In this document: one piece after another, positions 37,503 to 46,391 of the stretch | How the letters are laid out: every line of letters begins with the position of its first letter | How positions within the stretch are numbered: the stretch's first letter is position 1 | NCBI GenBank assembly: GCA_030848705.1 | Contig: JAUIZM010000095.1 | Span: 1 to 64,000 of the forward strand | DNA length: 64,000 nt | DNA from: Heracleum sosnowskyi | Taxonomy: Eukaryota; Streptophyta; Magnoliopsida; Apiales; Apiaceae | Direction of reading: 5' to 3' | Notes under the pieces: generated by a model | What the model saw: the letters and a program-made list of their open reading frames with translations, nothing else | What the model was told of the DNA's origin: nothing | Databases searched by the model: none | Translations under genes and position numbers: made by a program

Positions 37503-37587
37503 TCAACGGAATGGTAGTTTGAACTGTCAACGGTATGGATACCGTTGATGGAGAAACACTTGTCAACGAAATAGACTGTTTCGTTGA
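37503..37587. repeat. CGTTGA/TCAACG motif cluster within the ORF (second)
   Basis: TCAACG occurs at 37503, 37527 and 37563, and CGTTGA at 37543 and 37582. Five copies in 85 bp in both orientations could pair into short hairpins. Confidence 0.65.
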
Positions 37588-38015
37588 TGAAGTCAAGAAA
37601 GCACTTTGAGAATGAGAAATTACAGTAGAGTCTGTGGTGATTGATTTTAAAGATTGGTCCACAGATCCCCTTGCAACTTCAGGAAAAATTGGTTGATGGC
37701 CCAACAAATCACTTAACAAGTGATGGCCACCAGCTTCAGAGTGGGGCTTCTCCAAGATTAGAGTTGGAGAATCAGGAATAGATGTATGGATCATGTCCAC
37801 ATCTAAAGATTGAGTTGGTGAATTTGATGGAGATAATTCAAGATTGATGTTTAGAGAATGGGACTGTAACCCCAGAGTAATGATAGGGGTTACATCAAAC
37901 TGAATTTGAGAAACTGGAAGTGTTGCTTCCAGTGTGTGTGCACCCTGTGTACCCTTGGACTTTTGCTTCACTCTCCTTTGGTATTGGGAAAATGTAGACT
38001 TTGGGCTTGAAGTGT

Positions 38016-38020
38016 CCCTT
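38016..38020. repeat. Target-site duplication, left copy (CCCTT)
   Basis: CCCTT directly precedes the first viral base at 38021 and recurs directly after the last viral base (63428-63432). With one copy removed, the retrotransposon ORF keeps one reading phase across the site. Confidence 0.8.
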
Positions 38021-39121
38021 ACATATTTGACAATTGAGGTTAATGCCAAATTTTTCTATTTCCTTTTGCTTTTTAATGCAAAAGATTTCTTTGTGTGCCC
38101 CCACAGCATCTTTGTGTAGAAGTTGCCGTCTGAAAGCTATCACCTTGCTGTAATCTTCTTCACTTAATCCTTTGTGCGAGTAAGAAGTAATTAAAGCATG
38201 AGTAGTTGCGAGGTTAACTTTTAGTTTGTCCTCTTTTTGGATGTTGAATAATTTATTGATTAAGATCAATAATTTATTCTCTGCCATTTCTCTTAAGTCT
38301 TGTTTCTCCAGAGTGGATTCCATAACTTGACTAGGAGAGTAGACCTTTTCTTTTACGGTTCCAACCTGAACATAGTGAAAAGGCTGGTTCGCCGGACAGT
38401 CATATTCCTCTTCATTTTCCCAACAGATAATTGTGCTGGTGGTTTTGATGAATATTCCGATGTCCTGGTTCTTAAGACACTTCTTTTTGTATGTCTTAAC
38501 CGTATCTCTGAATTCTTTCGGGAATTTAGCAATTTCCAGAAGGTTATTGGAAGGATAAACCTGAGCTAAAATTCCGTATTGGTACGCCTCATAAACCATT
38601 TCAGGGTTGGCGTTTGGATAGAAATTAAAGTAGCTGACGTTCTTCTTATCGGTTGTAAAGAAGTGATCTTCTACAAATTCCTTTTCTGTGGCAAGCCTGC
38701 CAAATTGATAAAGATACTTGAATTCTGAATAGCGAATATCATCGGTATCCTCGTCTGTTTGAATTAGCGTTGTCTGCTGATTCTTTGGAAGTGAACCCAG
38801 AACCATTTTGCTCGAGGTTTTTTCCTTTGTCAAAGCTCCTTTGTAGGTTGGTTGTAAAGCTTCTGCTGAACTGATCAACTCTAGAGGTGGCTTGAACTCT
38901 TGTGTAGTATAAATGCCTGCTGCAACTTTTGCTTCAGTGAACGATTTATACTTCTTATGCTTTATTCCTGAGAATCCTTTTACGGCTTTCTCAGCAATAT
39001 CCCATGTAGTGTATATTCCTGCATTAGGACCATTAAACACGACATAGTAAGCTTTGGGGCCTTTGAACCTGTTAGGGACAGCTGAAGTTTGACCTTCAGT
39101 CTTGTTAGGGATTTGAATTCC
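38021..39121 (-). pseudogene. ORF VI (transactivator/viroplasmin) fragment, inverted
   Basis: This encodes residues about 149-515 of the 543-residue ORF VI product, without stop codons. It is the same segment as 62319-63419 (constant offset 24298), with one difference at 62735, so both ends of the array carry it in the same orientation. At 38021 it runs out of frame into the retrotransposon ORF and meets a stop at 37895. At 39121 it is joined head-on to the plus-strand 3' end of the same gene. Confidence 0.9.
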
Positions 39122-39199
39122 AAAGCTGCTGGAAAGCAAATAATGGAGACCCCAGAAATAGGAGTTCTCTATAAAGCAACGGCTGGAAATCGTTTTTGA
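39122..39199 (+). pseudogene. 3' tail of ORF VI (plus strand)
   Basis: It equals 50145-50222, the last 25 codons and stop of ORF VI, and leads into promoter sequence. The junction at 39121/39122 shares one C with both parents. It has no start and codes for nothing useful alone. Confidence 0.85.
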
Positions 39200-39386
39200 A
39201 AAGAAAAGCACTTTCCACCAAAGACAAACTACTTTTCCACTAAAGACAACTAAAGAAAGCATCTTTCTTAGCACGCCAGGGGAAAAGCAAGTGGACGACA
39301 AAGAAAAGTAGAAAAGAATCTACTTTTAAGCACGCCAAAGGAGAAGATAAGAAATCTTGTCTTTAAAGTGCACCAATAATATACAA

Positions 39387-39447
39387 TGACGCATACAATG
39401 ATGTATGATAATTTTGTATAGATCCTCTTTCCTTACTCTATAAAAGG
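39387..39447 (+). promoter_or_regulatory. 35S-type promoter, copy 1
   Basis: An as-1-like pair (TGACG at 39387 and TGATG at 39399) lies upstream of the TATA box CTATAAAAGG at 39438. Caulimovirus 35S promoters have this arrangement. Transcription would start near 39472 and run right through the coat protein tail and pol into unit 1. Confidence 0.8.
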
Positions 39448-39898
39448 AAGAGTTCATTTCAGTTGTAGGAATCGAATTTTTAGCTCACAACAAACACTGT
39501 ACAAACCTATTCGAGTTCAGCAAAATAATGAGTGAGTAAACCCATTAAGGGTTCTAGCAATGTAGTAGTGTGTATGGCCTGGATACTAGTTTCTATCCAG
39601 CGCCTGTAATAAGATTTTGTGATTGAATAAAAGTGAGTTCTTTTACAATATTTCCGTTAGTTCCTGGAGGGAGTAAGGCGTCGCTGGGTTAGTACCGCTT
39701 AGGCAGGTGGCCGTTTAGGGAAAACAAGATGCATCCTTGGATAATGGTATGTTGGTAAAAGAAGAAGTTTATTTCATCTTACAATCTTTGGCGGATATAA
39801 GCCCTGGATCAGGTACACATGAACCATGTCTAGAACTCTATTAATTCAAATATATTTTTGATTTAATACAACTCAATGCATGATTAGCTTTAATCATA
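39448..39898 (+). promoter_or_regulatory. Pregenomic RNA leader, copy 1 (truncated)
   Basis: Matches 50471-50921. It contains the 3-codon uORF, the start-stop ATGTAG, the poly(A) signal (39626-39631) and the leader hairpin. It breaks off at 39898 and joins coat protein sequence, so the 130-codon ORF that follows in other copies is lost after six codons. Confidence 0.75.
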
Positions 39899-40219
39899 AA
39901 GCCCTTCAAACCAGGTAAATACGTTAAGAAGAAATTTGTTAAGAATTATTCTAACGAAAAACAAAAGTTTTGCCCAAAAGGCAAGAAAAATTGCAGGTGT
40001 TGGATTTGCAATGAAGAAGGACACTATGCAAATGAGTGCCCTAATAGGAAAAAGCAGGAAGGAAAAGCCCGAATGCTTGAACAGGTATATTCTTTAGGAT
40101 TTATTCCTATTGAAGATCCCTATGAAGATGTACAAGAAGTGTACATACTAATAGAAGAATTAGATCCCGGACCAGAAGATTCGGAAACTAATGAATACAC
40201 TTCCTCAGATTCAGAATGA
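39899..40219 (+). pseudogene. Coat protein C-terminal fragment
   Basis: Codes for residues 411-516 of the coat protein, including the CX2CX4HX4C zinc knuckle, in frame but without a start. The left breakpoint is the same place in the gene at which the inverted coat protein piece (51335-52481) ends. Confidence 0.85.
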
Positions 40220-42239
40220 AGAAGTAGAAGAATTAGTGATGCCCAATATCACTAATCCAAATTCTATTTATATCCAAGGTATAGTAAAATTTACAGGATA
40301 TAAAAGAATAGAATTACATTGCTATATCGATACAGGTGCAAGCCTATGTATAGCAAGTAAATACGTTATCCCAGAAGAACATTGGGTTAATGCAGAAAAG
40401 CCTATAAGGGTATCCATAGCAAATGGAAATCACATTACCCTTACCAAGGTATGTAAAAATCTTGATATATTGATTGCAGGTGAAATATTTCATATTCCTA
40501 CAATATATCAACAAGAATCAGGTATTGACCTTATCTTAGGCAATAATTTTTGTCAATTATATGGTCCTTTTACCCAATATACAAGAATGATTATATTTAC
40601 TCTCTCAGGAGAAGAAATATACGTCAACAAGGTAAGATCAGCCAGACAGGTTGGTGTTAAAGGATTTCTTGAATTTATGAAAAAGAATTCTAAGAAAACC
40701 AAACCTGATGCTCTTAATATTAGCCCCAATTATATAACTCAACTTTTAGAGAGGGGGAAAGAAAGCATCAAACAGTTTAAAGAATTAAATTTTATTTGTA
40801 AAAATTTAGTTCTTGACATTAATAAAAAATCTATAATTGAGAAATTATTAGATTCAGTTTGCTCAGAAAATCCCTTGGATCCAACTAAGACCAAGCATTG
40901 GATGAAGGCAAGCATCAAGCTCAGAGATCCCAAGACAGTAATCAAGGTAAAGCCTATGAAGTACAGTCCGCAAGATCGAGAAGAATTTGGTAAACAAATT
41001 CGAGAGCTACTAGATATGAAAATCATCATACCTAGTAAATCACCTCATATGTCTCCAGCATTTTTGGTAGAAAATGAAGCCGAAAGGAGAAGAGGAAAGA
41101 AAAGAATGGTAGTCAACTACAAGGCAATCAATGAAGCCACCATAGGAGACAGCCATAACCTTCCAAATAAGGATGAATTACTCACCCTTATCAGAGGTAA
41201 GAAAATATTCAGCTCTTTAGACTGTAAATCTGGATTTTGGCAGGTATTGCTAGATGGAGAATCACAGCTATTGACAGCATTCACATGTCCCCAAGGACAT
41301 TATCAATGGATAGTCGTACCGTTTGGACTCAAACAAGCACCATCCATATTTCAAAGACATATGCAAAATGCATTCAGGTCCTTTGAAAAATTCTGTTGTG
41401 TTTATGTTGATGACATTCTTATTTTTAGTAATAATGAACAGGATCATCTCAAGCATTTAGCAGCGGTATTAAAGAAATGCCAATTACTTGGTATTATTTT
41501 GTCTAAAAAGAAAGCTCAAATCTTTAAGACAAAGATTAATTTCTTAGGATTAGAAATTGATCAAGGAACTCATTGTCCTCAGATACATATCCTGGAACAC
41601 ATTCATAAATTCCCGGATAAGATTGAAGACAAAAAACAGTTGCAAAGGTTTTTAGGTATATTAACCTATGCTTCTGATTATATTCCCAAACTTGCATCTA
41701 TACGAGCTCCTTTGCAGGCAAAGCTAAGGAAAGACGTAGCATGGGAATGGAAAGATTCAGACACCAGTTATATCAACAAGGTGAAAAAGAATCTAAAGAG
41801 TTTTCCAAAACTCTATCATCCAGAACCGGATGATAAGCTTATCATTGAGACCGACGCCTCGGGAGAATACTGGGGAGGAGTACTCAAAGCAATTAATTCC
41901 GATAAAGAATTAATTTGCAGATATGCTTCAGGAAGCTTTAAAGACGCAGAAAAGAACTATCACTCAAATGAGAAAGAGTATCTTGCCGTCATTAGAGTAA
42001 TTAATAAGTTTTCTATTTATCTAACTCCAGTTAAATTTCTGGTTAGAACTGATAATAAAAACTTCACTTATTTTCTTCGTATTAAGTTACAGGGAGATAA
42101 TAAGCAAGGAAGATTAGTCAGATGGCAACAGTGGCTATCTCGCTATAGCTTTGATGTTCAACACATTGAAGGAGTTAAAAACTGCTTAGCAGACTTTTTA
42201 ACAAGGGAATTCCAGAAAAATCAGGTAAACACATCTTAA
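40191..42239 (+). CDS. ORF V: Caulimovirus ORF V polyprotein (protease, RT, RNase H), copy 1
   Basis: This 682-residue protein is identical to the copies at 46363 and 56065. It has an aspartic protease with DTG at residues 47-49, and a reverse transcriptase with the first catalytic Asp at 344 (SSLDCKSGFW) and YVDD at 405-408. The RNase H part has acidic residues D555 (ETDASG), E597, D621 and D668. There is no integrase. The start overlaps the coat protein end by 29 bp in another frame. This copy has only a coat protein remnant before it, but a 35S-type promoter lies 0.75 kb upstream. I see no stop or frameshift. Confidence 0.93.
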   Translation: MNTLPQIQNEEVEELVMPNITNPNSIYIQGIVKFTGYKRIELHCYIDTGASLCIASKYVIPEEHWVNAEKPIRVSIANGNHITLTKVCKNLDILIAGEIFHIPTIYQQESGIDLILGNNFCQLYGPFTQYTRMIIFTLSGEEIYVNKVRSARQVGVKGFLEFMKKNSKKTKPDALNISPNYITQLLERGKESIKQFKELNFICKNLVLDINKKSIIEKLLDSVCSENPLDPTKTKHWMKASIKLRDPKTVIKVKPMKYSPQDREEFGKQIRELLDMKIIIPSKSPHMSPAFLVENEAERRRGKKRMVVNYKAINEATIGDSHNLPNKDELLTLIRGKKIFSSLDCKSGFWQVLLDGESQLLTAFTCPQGHYQWIVVPFGLKQAPSIFQRHMQNAFRSFEKFCCVYVDDILIFSNNEQDHLKHLAAVLKKCQLLGIILSKKKAQIFKTKINFLGLEIDQGTHCPQIHILEHIHKFPDKIEDKKQLQRFLGILTYASDYIPKLASIRAPLQAKLRKDVAWEWKDSDTSYINKVKKNLKSFPKLYHPEPDDKLIIETDASGEYWGGVLKAINSDKELICRYASGSFKDAEKNYHSNEKEYLAVIRVINKFSIYLTPVKFLVRTDNKNFTYFLRIKLQGDNKQGRLVRWQQWLSRYSFDVQHIEGVKNCLADFLTREFQKNQVNTS

Positions 42240-42291
42240 TACTGATGTGATGCTTTACAGTGTTTTTACAGGAATCCAAAGCCTTTTCAGG

Positions 42292-42301
42292 CTATAAATA
42301 T
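42292..42301 (+). promoter_or_regulatory. 19S-type promoter TATA box, copy 1
   Basis: CTATAAATAT lies about 120 bp before the ORF VI start, in the pol-ORF VI spacer. Caulimoviruses transcribe ORF VI from its own 19S promoter here. In this copy the gene downstream is truncated. Confidence 0.7.
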
Positions 42302-42418
42302 AGAGGAATTCTGAATGAAGAAATCACAAACAATTCTTCACTCAAACCCTTCTATACACAAAGGCTTCTTTGCCTATACAAAAATCTCTTTCTTTGAGAA
42401 AACCATAAGCTTATAGCC

Positions 42419-42802
42419 ATGGAGAGATTAGCATTACAAGAAACCATTGTAATGAAGAAAATTCAGCTTCTGCAAGAGAAACTCGAAGTTATTCGTGCAG
42501 AAATGTATTTTGTAAGAAGATTTTCATCTTCTGAACAACAAAAGGAAATTTCAGAACCTTCCTCAGAAATGAGAGAATCTGAAACTAGCCCGGAGCAAAC
42601 GGCTACCGGTAAAGGCACCTCAAATCCGTTGATACCTGTGAATTTGGTAAAAATTCAAACTGAAGAGCAATCTTCACAGCAAATGGTTACTTCATTACCA
42701 TATTCAGAAATGAATCAATATGAGGCTATTCCTGAGCAAACGGCTCCAGGTAAAGAAATCTCAAATCCGTTTAAAGTCTTAATTGTATTCTTGGACTTAT
42801 AA
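42419..42802 (+). pseudogene. ORF VI N-terminal fragment
   Basis: The first 119 codons match ORF VI up to 42777. The sequence then jumps to the segment just upstream of ORF VII and ends in a stop at 42802 after eight foreign codons. The viroplasmin domain (residues 172-215) is missing, so no transactivator is made. Confidence 0.88.
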
Positions 42803-42813
42803 TTTGAATAATT

Positions 42814-43068
42814 ATGACTTGGTTTTATGAGAAATTCAGGTACATAAAAAGAAAAGAAAGTGAACTAATTCCTTTAAAGGAACAATTAGATCATTTCTTC
42901 AGAATCCAATACGATGAAGATCTAGAAGCACAATGGGTCAACGACCACACAGCTTTGGAAATCATCAACGCTTGGATTGAGATTACTAATCTACAAACTC
43001 AGGTTAGAAATCTTGAAAACCATATTAAGATGGTAAAATCTACAATTACAGGAAATATTTATGCGTAA
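42814..43068 (+). CDS. ORF VII: ORF VII small protein (84 aa), unit 1
   Basis: This 84-residue protein begins at the first ATG after the unit's left end, 2 bp before the movement protein gene. It is mostly helical in character, with charged heptad-like stretches and no known motif. By position (first ORF after the leader) it corresponds to caulimovirus ORF VII, which has no established role in infection and mainly affects translation of ORF I. Identity by sequence is not claimed. Confidence 0.7.
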   Translation: MTWFYEKFRYIKRKESELIPLKEQLDHFFRIQYDEDLEAQWVNDHTALEIINAWIEITNLQTQVRNLENHIKMVKSTITGNIYA

Positions 43069-43070
43069 AT

Positions 43071-44012
43071 ATGTCTGAAATTGAGGAAAACTCTGAGGAA
43101 ACTCAGAATAATTTGGAAATCGAGTTTTCAGAAAATGAAAAAGGTTTTCAAGCCAACATCTTGGTAAAACAAGAAATTCTTTCTAAAATCAGAAATTGCA
43201 AACTTGATTTAAGAAAAGAAAAAATATTTAACATACCTTTGTTAAATCGTTTTAAACGAAAAAACAATATCTTTTATTATGTTTCTACTAAAGAAATGCA
43301 CGTAGACATAAAAGATACTTCCGGATTAGTTTATTTGCCTTTAATTACTAGAGAAGAAATAAACAAAAATCTGTTAAACATAGACCCTAAGATAAGATCT
43401 ACCCTCAGCGTAGTCCACTTAGGAGCTATAAAAATTTTGCTTAAAGCAGAATTTCAAGAAGGAATTGATTCTCCTATTAAAATGGCTTTAATAGATAACA
43501 GAATCAACGACCGAAGAGACTGTATTTTAGGTGCTGCTAGAGGTAACTTAGCATACCAAAAATTCATGTTTACTGTCTATCCTAAATTTGGTTTTAGTTT
43601 AGATACAAAAAATATTGATCAGATATTATCTTTTGTGCATGATTTTGAAAGACATAATCTGATGAATTCTGGAGATAAAGTGTTTAGCATAACTTATGTT
43701 GTTGCTTATGCTTTAACTAATAGTCATCATAGTATTGACTACAGGAAAAATGAATACATTGAACTAGACGATGTATTCTCAGAAATTGGATCTGTAGAAG
43801 AGAAGCAATTCTCAGATATCAGTCCGATAGATAATTCTTGGGCAATTGACATTGCTAAGAATAAACCCATTCTAGGACAAAAACCTAGAAAAAGTGTTAG
43901 CAGAAACAGATTAGAGATTGAAAAATCTTCATCTTCTTCCGCTAATAAAGAATTACTCCATAGTGTTTCTAGAAGAGTTGATGACCTATGTCAGAAACTG
44001 GATCTTCTGTAA
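43071..44012 (+). CDS. ORF I: Movement protein (ORF I), unit 1
   Basis: This 313-residue protein is close to the usual 320-330 of caulimovirus P1. It would be a 30K-superfamily tubule-forming protein that carries virions through plasmodesmata. The core lies at about residues 50-230. It includes MALIDNRINDRRDC around 138-151, with D142 the likely conserved Asp, followed by GAARGNLAYQKFMF. The C-terminus (LHSVSRRVDDLCQKLDLL) resembles the coiled-coil tail that binds the virion-associated protein. It starts 2 bp after ORF VII and overlaps the next gene's open frame. Confidence 0.9.
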   Translation: MSEIEENSEETQNNLEIEFSENEKGFQANILVKQEILSKIRNCKLDLRKEKIFNIPLLNRFKRKNNIFYYVSTKEMHVDIKDTSGLVYLPLITREEINKNLLNIDPKIRSTLSVVHLGAIKILLKAEFQEGIDSPIKMALIDNRINDRRDCILGAARGNLAYQKFMFTVYPKFGFSLDTKNIDQILSFVHDFERHNLMNSGDKVFSITYVVAYALTNSHHSIDYRKNEYIELDDVFSEIGSVEEKQFSDISPIDNSWAIDIAKNKPILGQKPRKSVSRNRLEIEKSSSSSANKELLHSVSRRVDDLCQKLDLL

Positions 44013-44017
44013 AAATT

Positions 44018-44497
44018 ATGAGTAAAAATCCTTTAAATGTGCACCCGCACATTTATAAAAAAGGTAGAATTCTGGAATTTAAGAAATTAAATGAAGGAAT
44101 AGACCTTGAACCAAGGAATTACATCTTTAGTGGTGTACTAGGAAGCAATAGTCTAAACACCATTGTTTCGGCTACCAATAATCTTAATCAGATTACAGGT
44201 AGATGTTTACTAGGGATTTACAATTTACTATCCTATTTTGGACTCAGTAAAGATCCCAGTGAAAAACTTTCTAAATCACCTACCAATTATAACAGATATT
44301 CTACTCATGTTAAAAAAGGTAGTGACATAGAAATTGAAATACTAAAAGATATTAAAAAACTTTTAGTAAGACAAAATGCTAAAATCGAAGGATTTGAAGC
44401 ACAAATAGCTCAGCTTAGAAATTCTAAGTTGGACAATGAAGCTCTTGATTTGAAGCTTAACGGAATCGAAGAATACCTTAAGAAAATCATAGGATGA
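44018..44497 (+). CDS. ORF II: Aphid transmission factor (ORF II), unit 1
   Basis: I place the start at the ATG at 44018, giving 159 residues; an in-frame ATG at 43988 lies inside the movement gene and would add ten residues. Family hallmarks are the N-terminal HIYKKGRI block, YIFSG, and the YFGLSKDPSE motif at residues 73-82. A C-terminal coiled coil (about 110-159) would bind the virion-associated protein, while the N-terminal half binds the aphid stylet. It ends in ATGA overlap with ORF III. The gene is intact, unlike in some endogenous caulimoviruses that lost it. Confidence 0.88.
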   Translation: MSKNPLNVHPHIYKKGRILEFKKLNEGIDLEPRNYIFSGVLGSNSLNTIVSATNNLNQITGRCLLGIYNLLSYFGLSKDPSEKLSKSPTNYNRYSTHVKKGSDIEIEILKDIKKLLVRQNAKIEGFEAQIAQLRNSKLDNEALDLKLNGIEEYLKKIIG

Positions 44498-44844
44498 GCA
44501 TTAAGGATTTATTAGAAGATTTCGAAAAGAATATTAAGCCGCAATTAGAAGAAATTCTTAAGTTGCTTAAGATACAGCAAGCTAATCATATTACAGATAA
44601 TATTGAAGCAGCTGCAGCAAAGGTAATCACTGAAGTAAAGTCAATAATTCATGATTGTCCTTGCAATAAAGAAATTCTGGATGTTCTTAAGACAGGTACA
44701 TCAAACAGAAGAATCATCATCCCAGATGAAAAACTCAAGAAACCCTTGAAATACAGTTATCCAAACTTCAACGTAGGAAATGAAGAAATGGGTACTGGAA
44801 AAAATACTGAGAGTATATCATGGCCATTTGAGAAATCAACATGA
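44494..44844 (+). CDS. ORF III: Virion-associated protein (ORF III), unit 1
   Basis: This 116-residue protein is slightly shorter than the about 129 of the type virus. Residues 1-35 form an amphipathic coiled coil that would tetramerise and bind the movement and aphid factors. The basic C-terminus (about 71-95) ends in a proline/aromatic block (KYSYPNFN) of the capsid- and DNA-binding type. Two Cys lie at 55 and 57. It starts in an ATGA overlap with ORF II and ends in an ATGA overlap with the coat protein, so translation is probably coupled. Confidence 0.85.
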   Translation: MSIKDLLEDFEKNIKPQLEEILKLLKIQQANHITDNIEAAAAKVITEVKSIIHDCPCNKEILDVLKTGTSNRRIIIPDEKLKKPLKYSYPNFNVGNEEMGTGKNTESISWPFEKST

Positions 44845-46391
44845 GTTACATGAAAGCAGTAGAAGAAATTTTCTGGAACAATCTAGAAAATGAAGAATTG
44901 CAGATTACGGATGACAATGTTGACATCCTAGAAGAAGCAATCAGACTAATGGAAATAGATGATGAATCTATTGCCAACAAAGAGATCGAAACCAACAGTA
45001 AGTTAAAAACTTTATTTGGTTTTAATGAAACTCTTAATGTTATTGAAACTTTCAGCTCTGCGGAAGAATCAGATGATCTTGAAGAACCTCAAGACTCAGA
45101 AACTGATAGTTCACAAACTGATAGTTCAGAAACTGATAGTTCAGAAGATGAAGTTTTTTCCGAAAATTTCAAAATGAACAATCAGACACCTTCTCCAAAA
45201 GAAGAAACGGGAGAATCTTCTAAGAAGGAAACAGGAGAATCTTCAGGAGGTCAACCACAGCCAGAAGAAAAATTCTCAAGTAGTAAGAAAAGAAAAGGTG
45301 ATTTCTATCCTACTACAGAATCAAAAAATACTGTGAACAATATTTATGGTAGCAATATCTTGAATATTGATGGTAAAAATAATAGAAAAGAACTCATTGA
45401 CAAATGGGCTCAAGAAATAAGTTTGATAATTCAGACTAATAGTGATGCTTATGATGATTATAACACAGTTTTGTTATTAATGGAACATAAGACCACAGGT
45501 GTTGTTAATAGTTTGATTAAGAACACTGAATGGGAACCAGTAGTGAATCCCATACTTGCCTATGAAAAAGTTATAGATGCTATCTATACTATGTTCTTAG
45601 GTATAAACCTTGCTACTAACAAAGGTTTAGAACTAGCAAAAATGATTAGTAATGCAAAATCCATGCTTACTAATATGCAACTGTGCAATATATGTTTTCT
45701 TGATCAATTCTTTGGTGATTATGAAAAATATCTGTATCAGTTAAATCGACAAGAGGATTATAAGAAGTTTGTTCATGACTACCTTCTTAAAATTCCCTTA
45801 ATTGGAGAAAAAGCCCTAGATAGATTCACTCGTGAAGCTACTGGGATTGAAGAGTTTAGCCTTGGCTATGCTCACAAAATAGTTAAGGAAGAAATCAGTA
45901 AGATTTGCGACTTAACTAGAAAACAGAAGCAACTGAAATCTTTTAGCAAAAGATGTTGTGATAAGATAATCGAGCAACCGCCAGATTATGGATGCAGGAA
46001 GACTCAAAAGTCCTCCAAGAAAAATTCGTATAAGAAAACTACGAAAAAATACAGGTTTGTCAGGAAGAAGAAGCCCTTCAAACCAGGTAAATACGTTAAG
46101 AAGAAATTTGTTAAGAATTATTCTAACGAAAAACAAAAGTTTTGCCCAAAAGGCAAGAAAAATTGCAGGTGTTGGATTTGCAATGAAGAAGGACACTATG
46201 CAAATGAGTGCCCTAATAGGAAAAAGCAGGAAGGAAAAGCCCGAATGCTTGAACAGGTATATTCTTTAGGATTTATTCCTATTGAAGATCCCTATGAAGA
46301 TGTACAAGAAGTGTACATACTAATAGAAGAATTAGATCCCGGACCAGAAGATTCGGAAACTAATGAATACACTTCCTCAGATTCAGAATGA
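44841..46391 (+). CDS. ORF IV: Coat protein precursor (ORF IV), unit 1
   Basis: This 516-residue protein has the usual caulimovirus layout. An acidic Ser/Glu/Asp-rich N-terminal region (about 72-105) is followed by a basic KKRK at 149-152, a likely nuclear signal. The capsid core lies at about 165-380, then a Lys-rich stretch (about 392-440). The zinc knuckle CX2CX4HX4C has C444, C447, H452 and C457. An acidic tail follows. The acidic arms are normally removed by the viral protease. The last 29 bp overlap pol. Confidence 0.93.
   Translation: MSYMKAVEEIFWNNLENEELQITDDNVDILEEAIRLMEIDDESIANKEIETNSKLKTLFGFNETLNVIETFSSAEESDDLEEPQDSETDSSQTDSSETDSSEDEVFSENFKMNNQTPSPKEETGESSKKETGESSGGQPQPEEKFSSSKKRKGDFYPTTESKNTVNNIYGSNILNIDGKNNRKELIDKWAQEISLIIQTNSDAYDDYNTVLLLMEHKTTGVVNSLIKNTEWEPVVNPILAYEKVIDAIYTMFLGINLATNKGLELAKMISNAKSMLTNMQLCNICFLDQFFGDYEKYLYQLNRQEDYKKFVHDYLLKIPLIGEKALDRFTREATGIEEFSLGYAHKIVKEEISKICDLTRKQKQLKSFSKRCCDKIIEQPPDYGCRKTQKSSKKNSYKKTTKKYRFVRKKKPFKPGKYVKKKFVKNYSNEKQKFCPKGKKNCRCWICNEEGHYANECPNRKKQEGKARMLEQVYSLGFIPIEDPYEDVQEVYILIEELDPGPEDSETNEYTSSDSE

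Larger units (their letters stand above)
34747..38020 (-). pseudogene. C-terminal part of a large retrotransposon ORF, split by the virus array
   Basis: About 1090 codons stay open on the minus strand and end in TGA at 34747. The apparent start codon near 38049 is a TTG inside viral DNA and is not real; the true N-terminus lies at 63428 and beyond. The protein is rich in Ser, Glu, Gln and Pro, with long low-complexity stretches. A likely coiled coil lies around 36450-36700. A Glu/Arg-rich helix lies near 35620-35760. A better-ordered C-terminal domain lies at 34800-35300, with blocks such as PERLVFIFKGGREQVWPL. I see no protease, RT, integrase or zinc-knuckle motif. The ORF sits just before the polypurine tract, the place where Sireviruses carry an extra env-like ORF; I see no clear membrane segment, so function is unknown. 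Split by the insertion, it is a broken gene here. Confidence 0.75.

Noticed and set aside
38020..38049. A start codon for the 1100-residue ORF inside viral DNA
   Set aside because: The start is a TTG in inverted ORF VI sequence. The real N-terminal part is on the other side of the virus array.
37895..39301. A 468-residue ORF containing most of the viroplasmin sequence
   Set aside because: It is the ORF VI fragment extended by chance into antisense 3' sequence at one end and out-of-frame retrotransposon DNA at the other.
40739..41456. Antisense ORFs of 60-96 codons within pol and other viral genes
   Set aside because: They are shadows on the opposite strand of well-supported viral genes and recur only because those genes are repeated.
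45988..46269. A 93-codon alternative-frame ORF in the coat protein gene
   Set aside because: It lies in the Lys-rich coat region and ends near the pol start; no independent motif or start signal.
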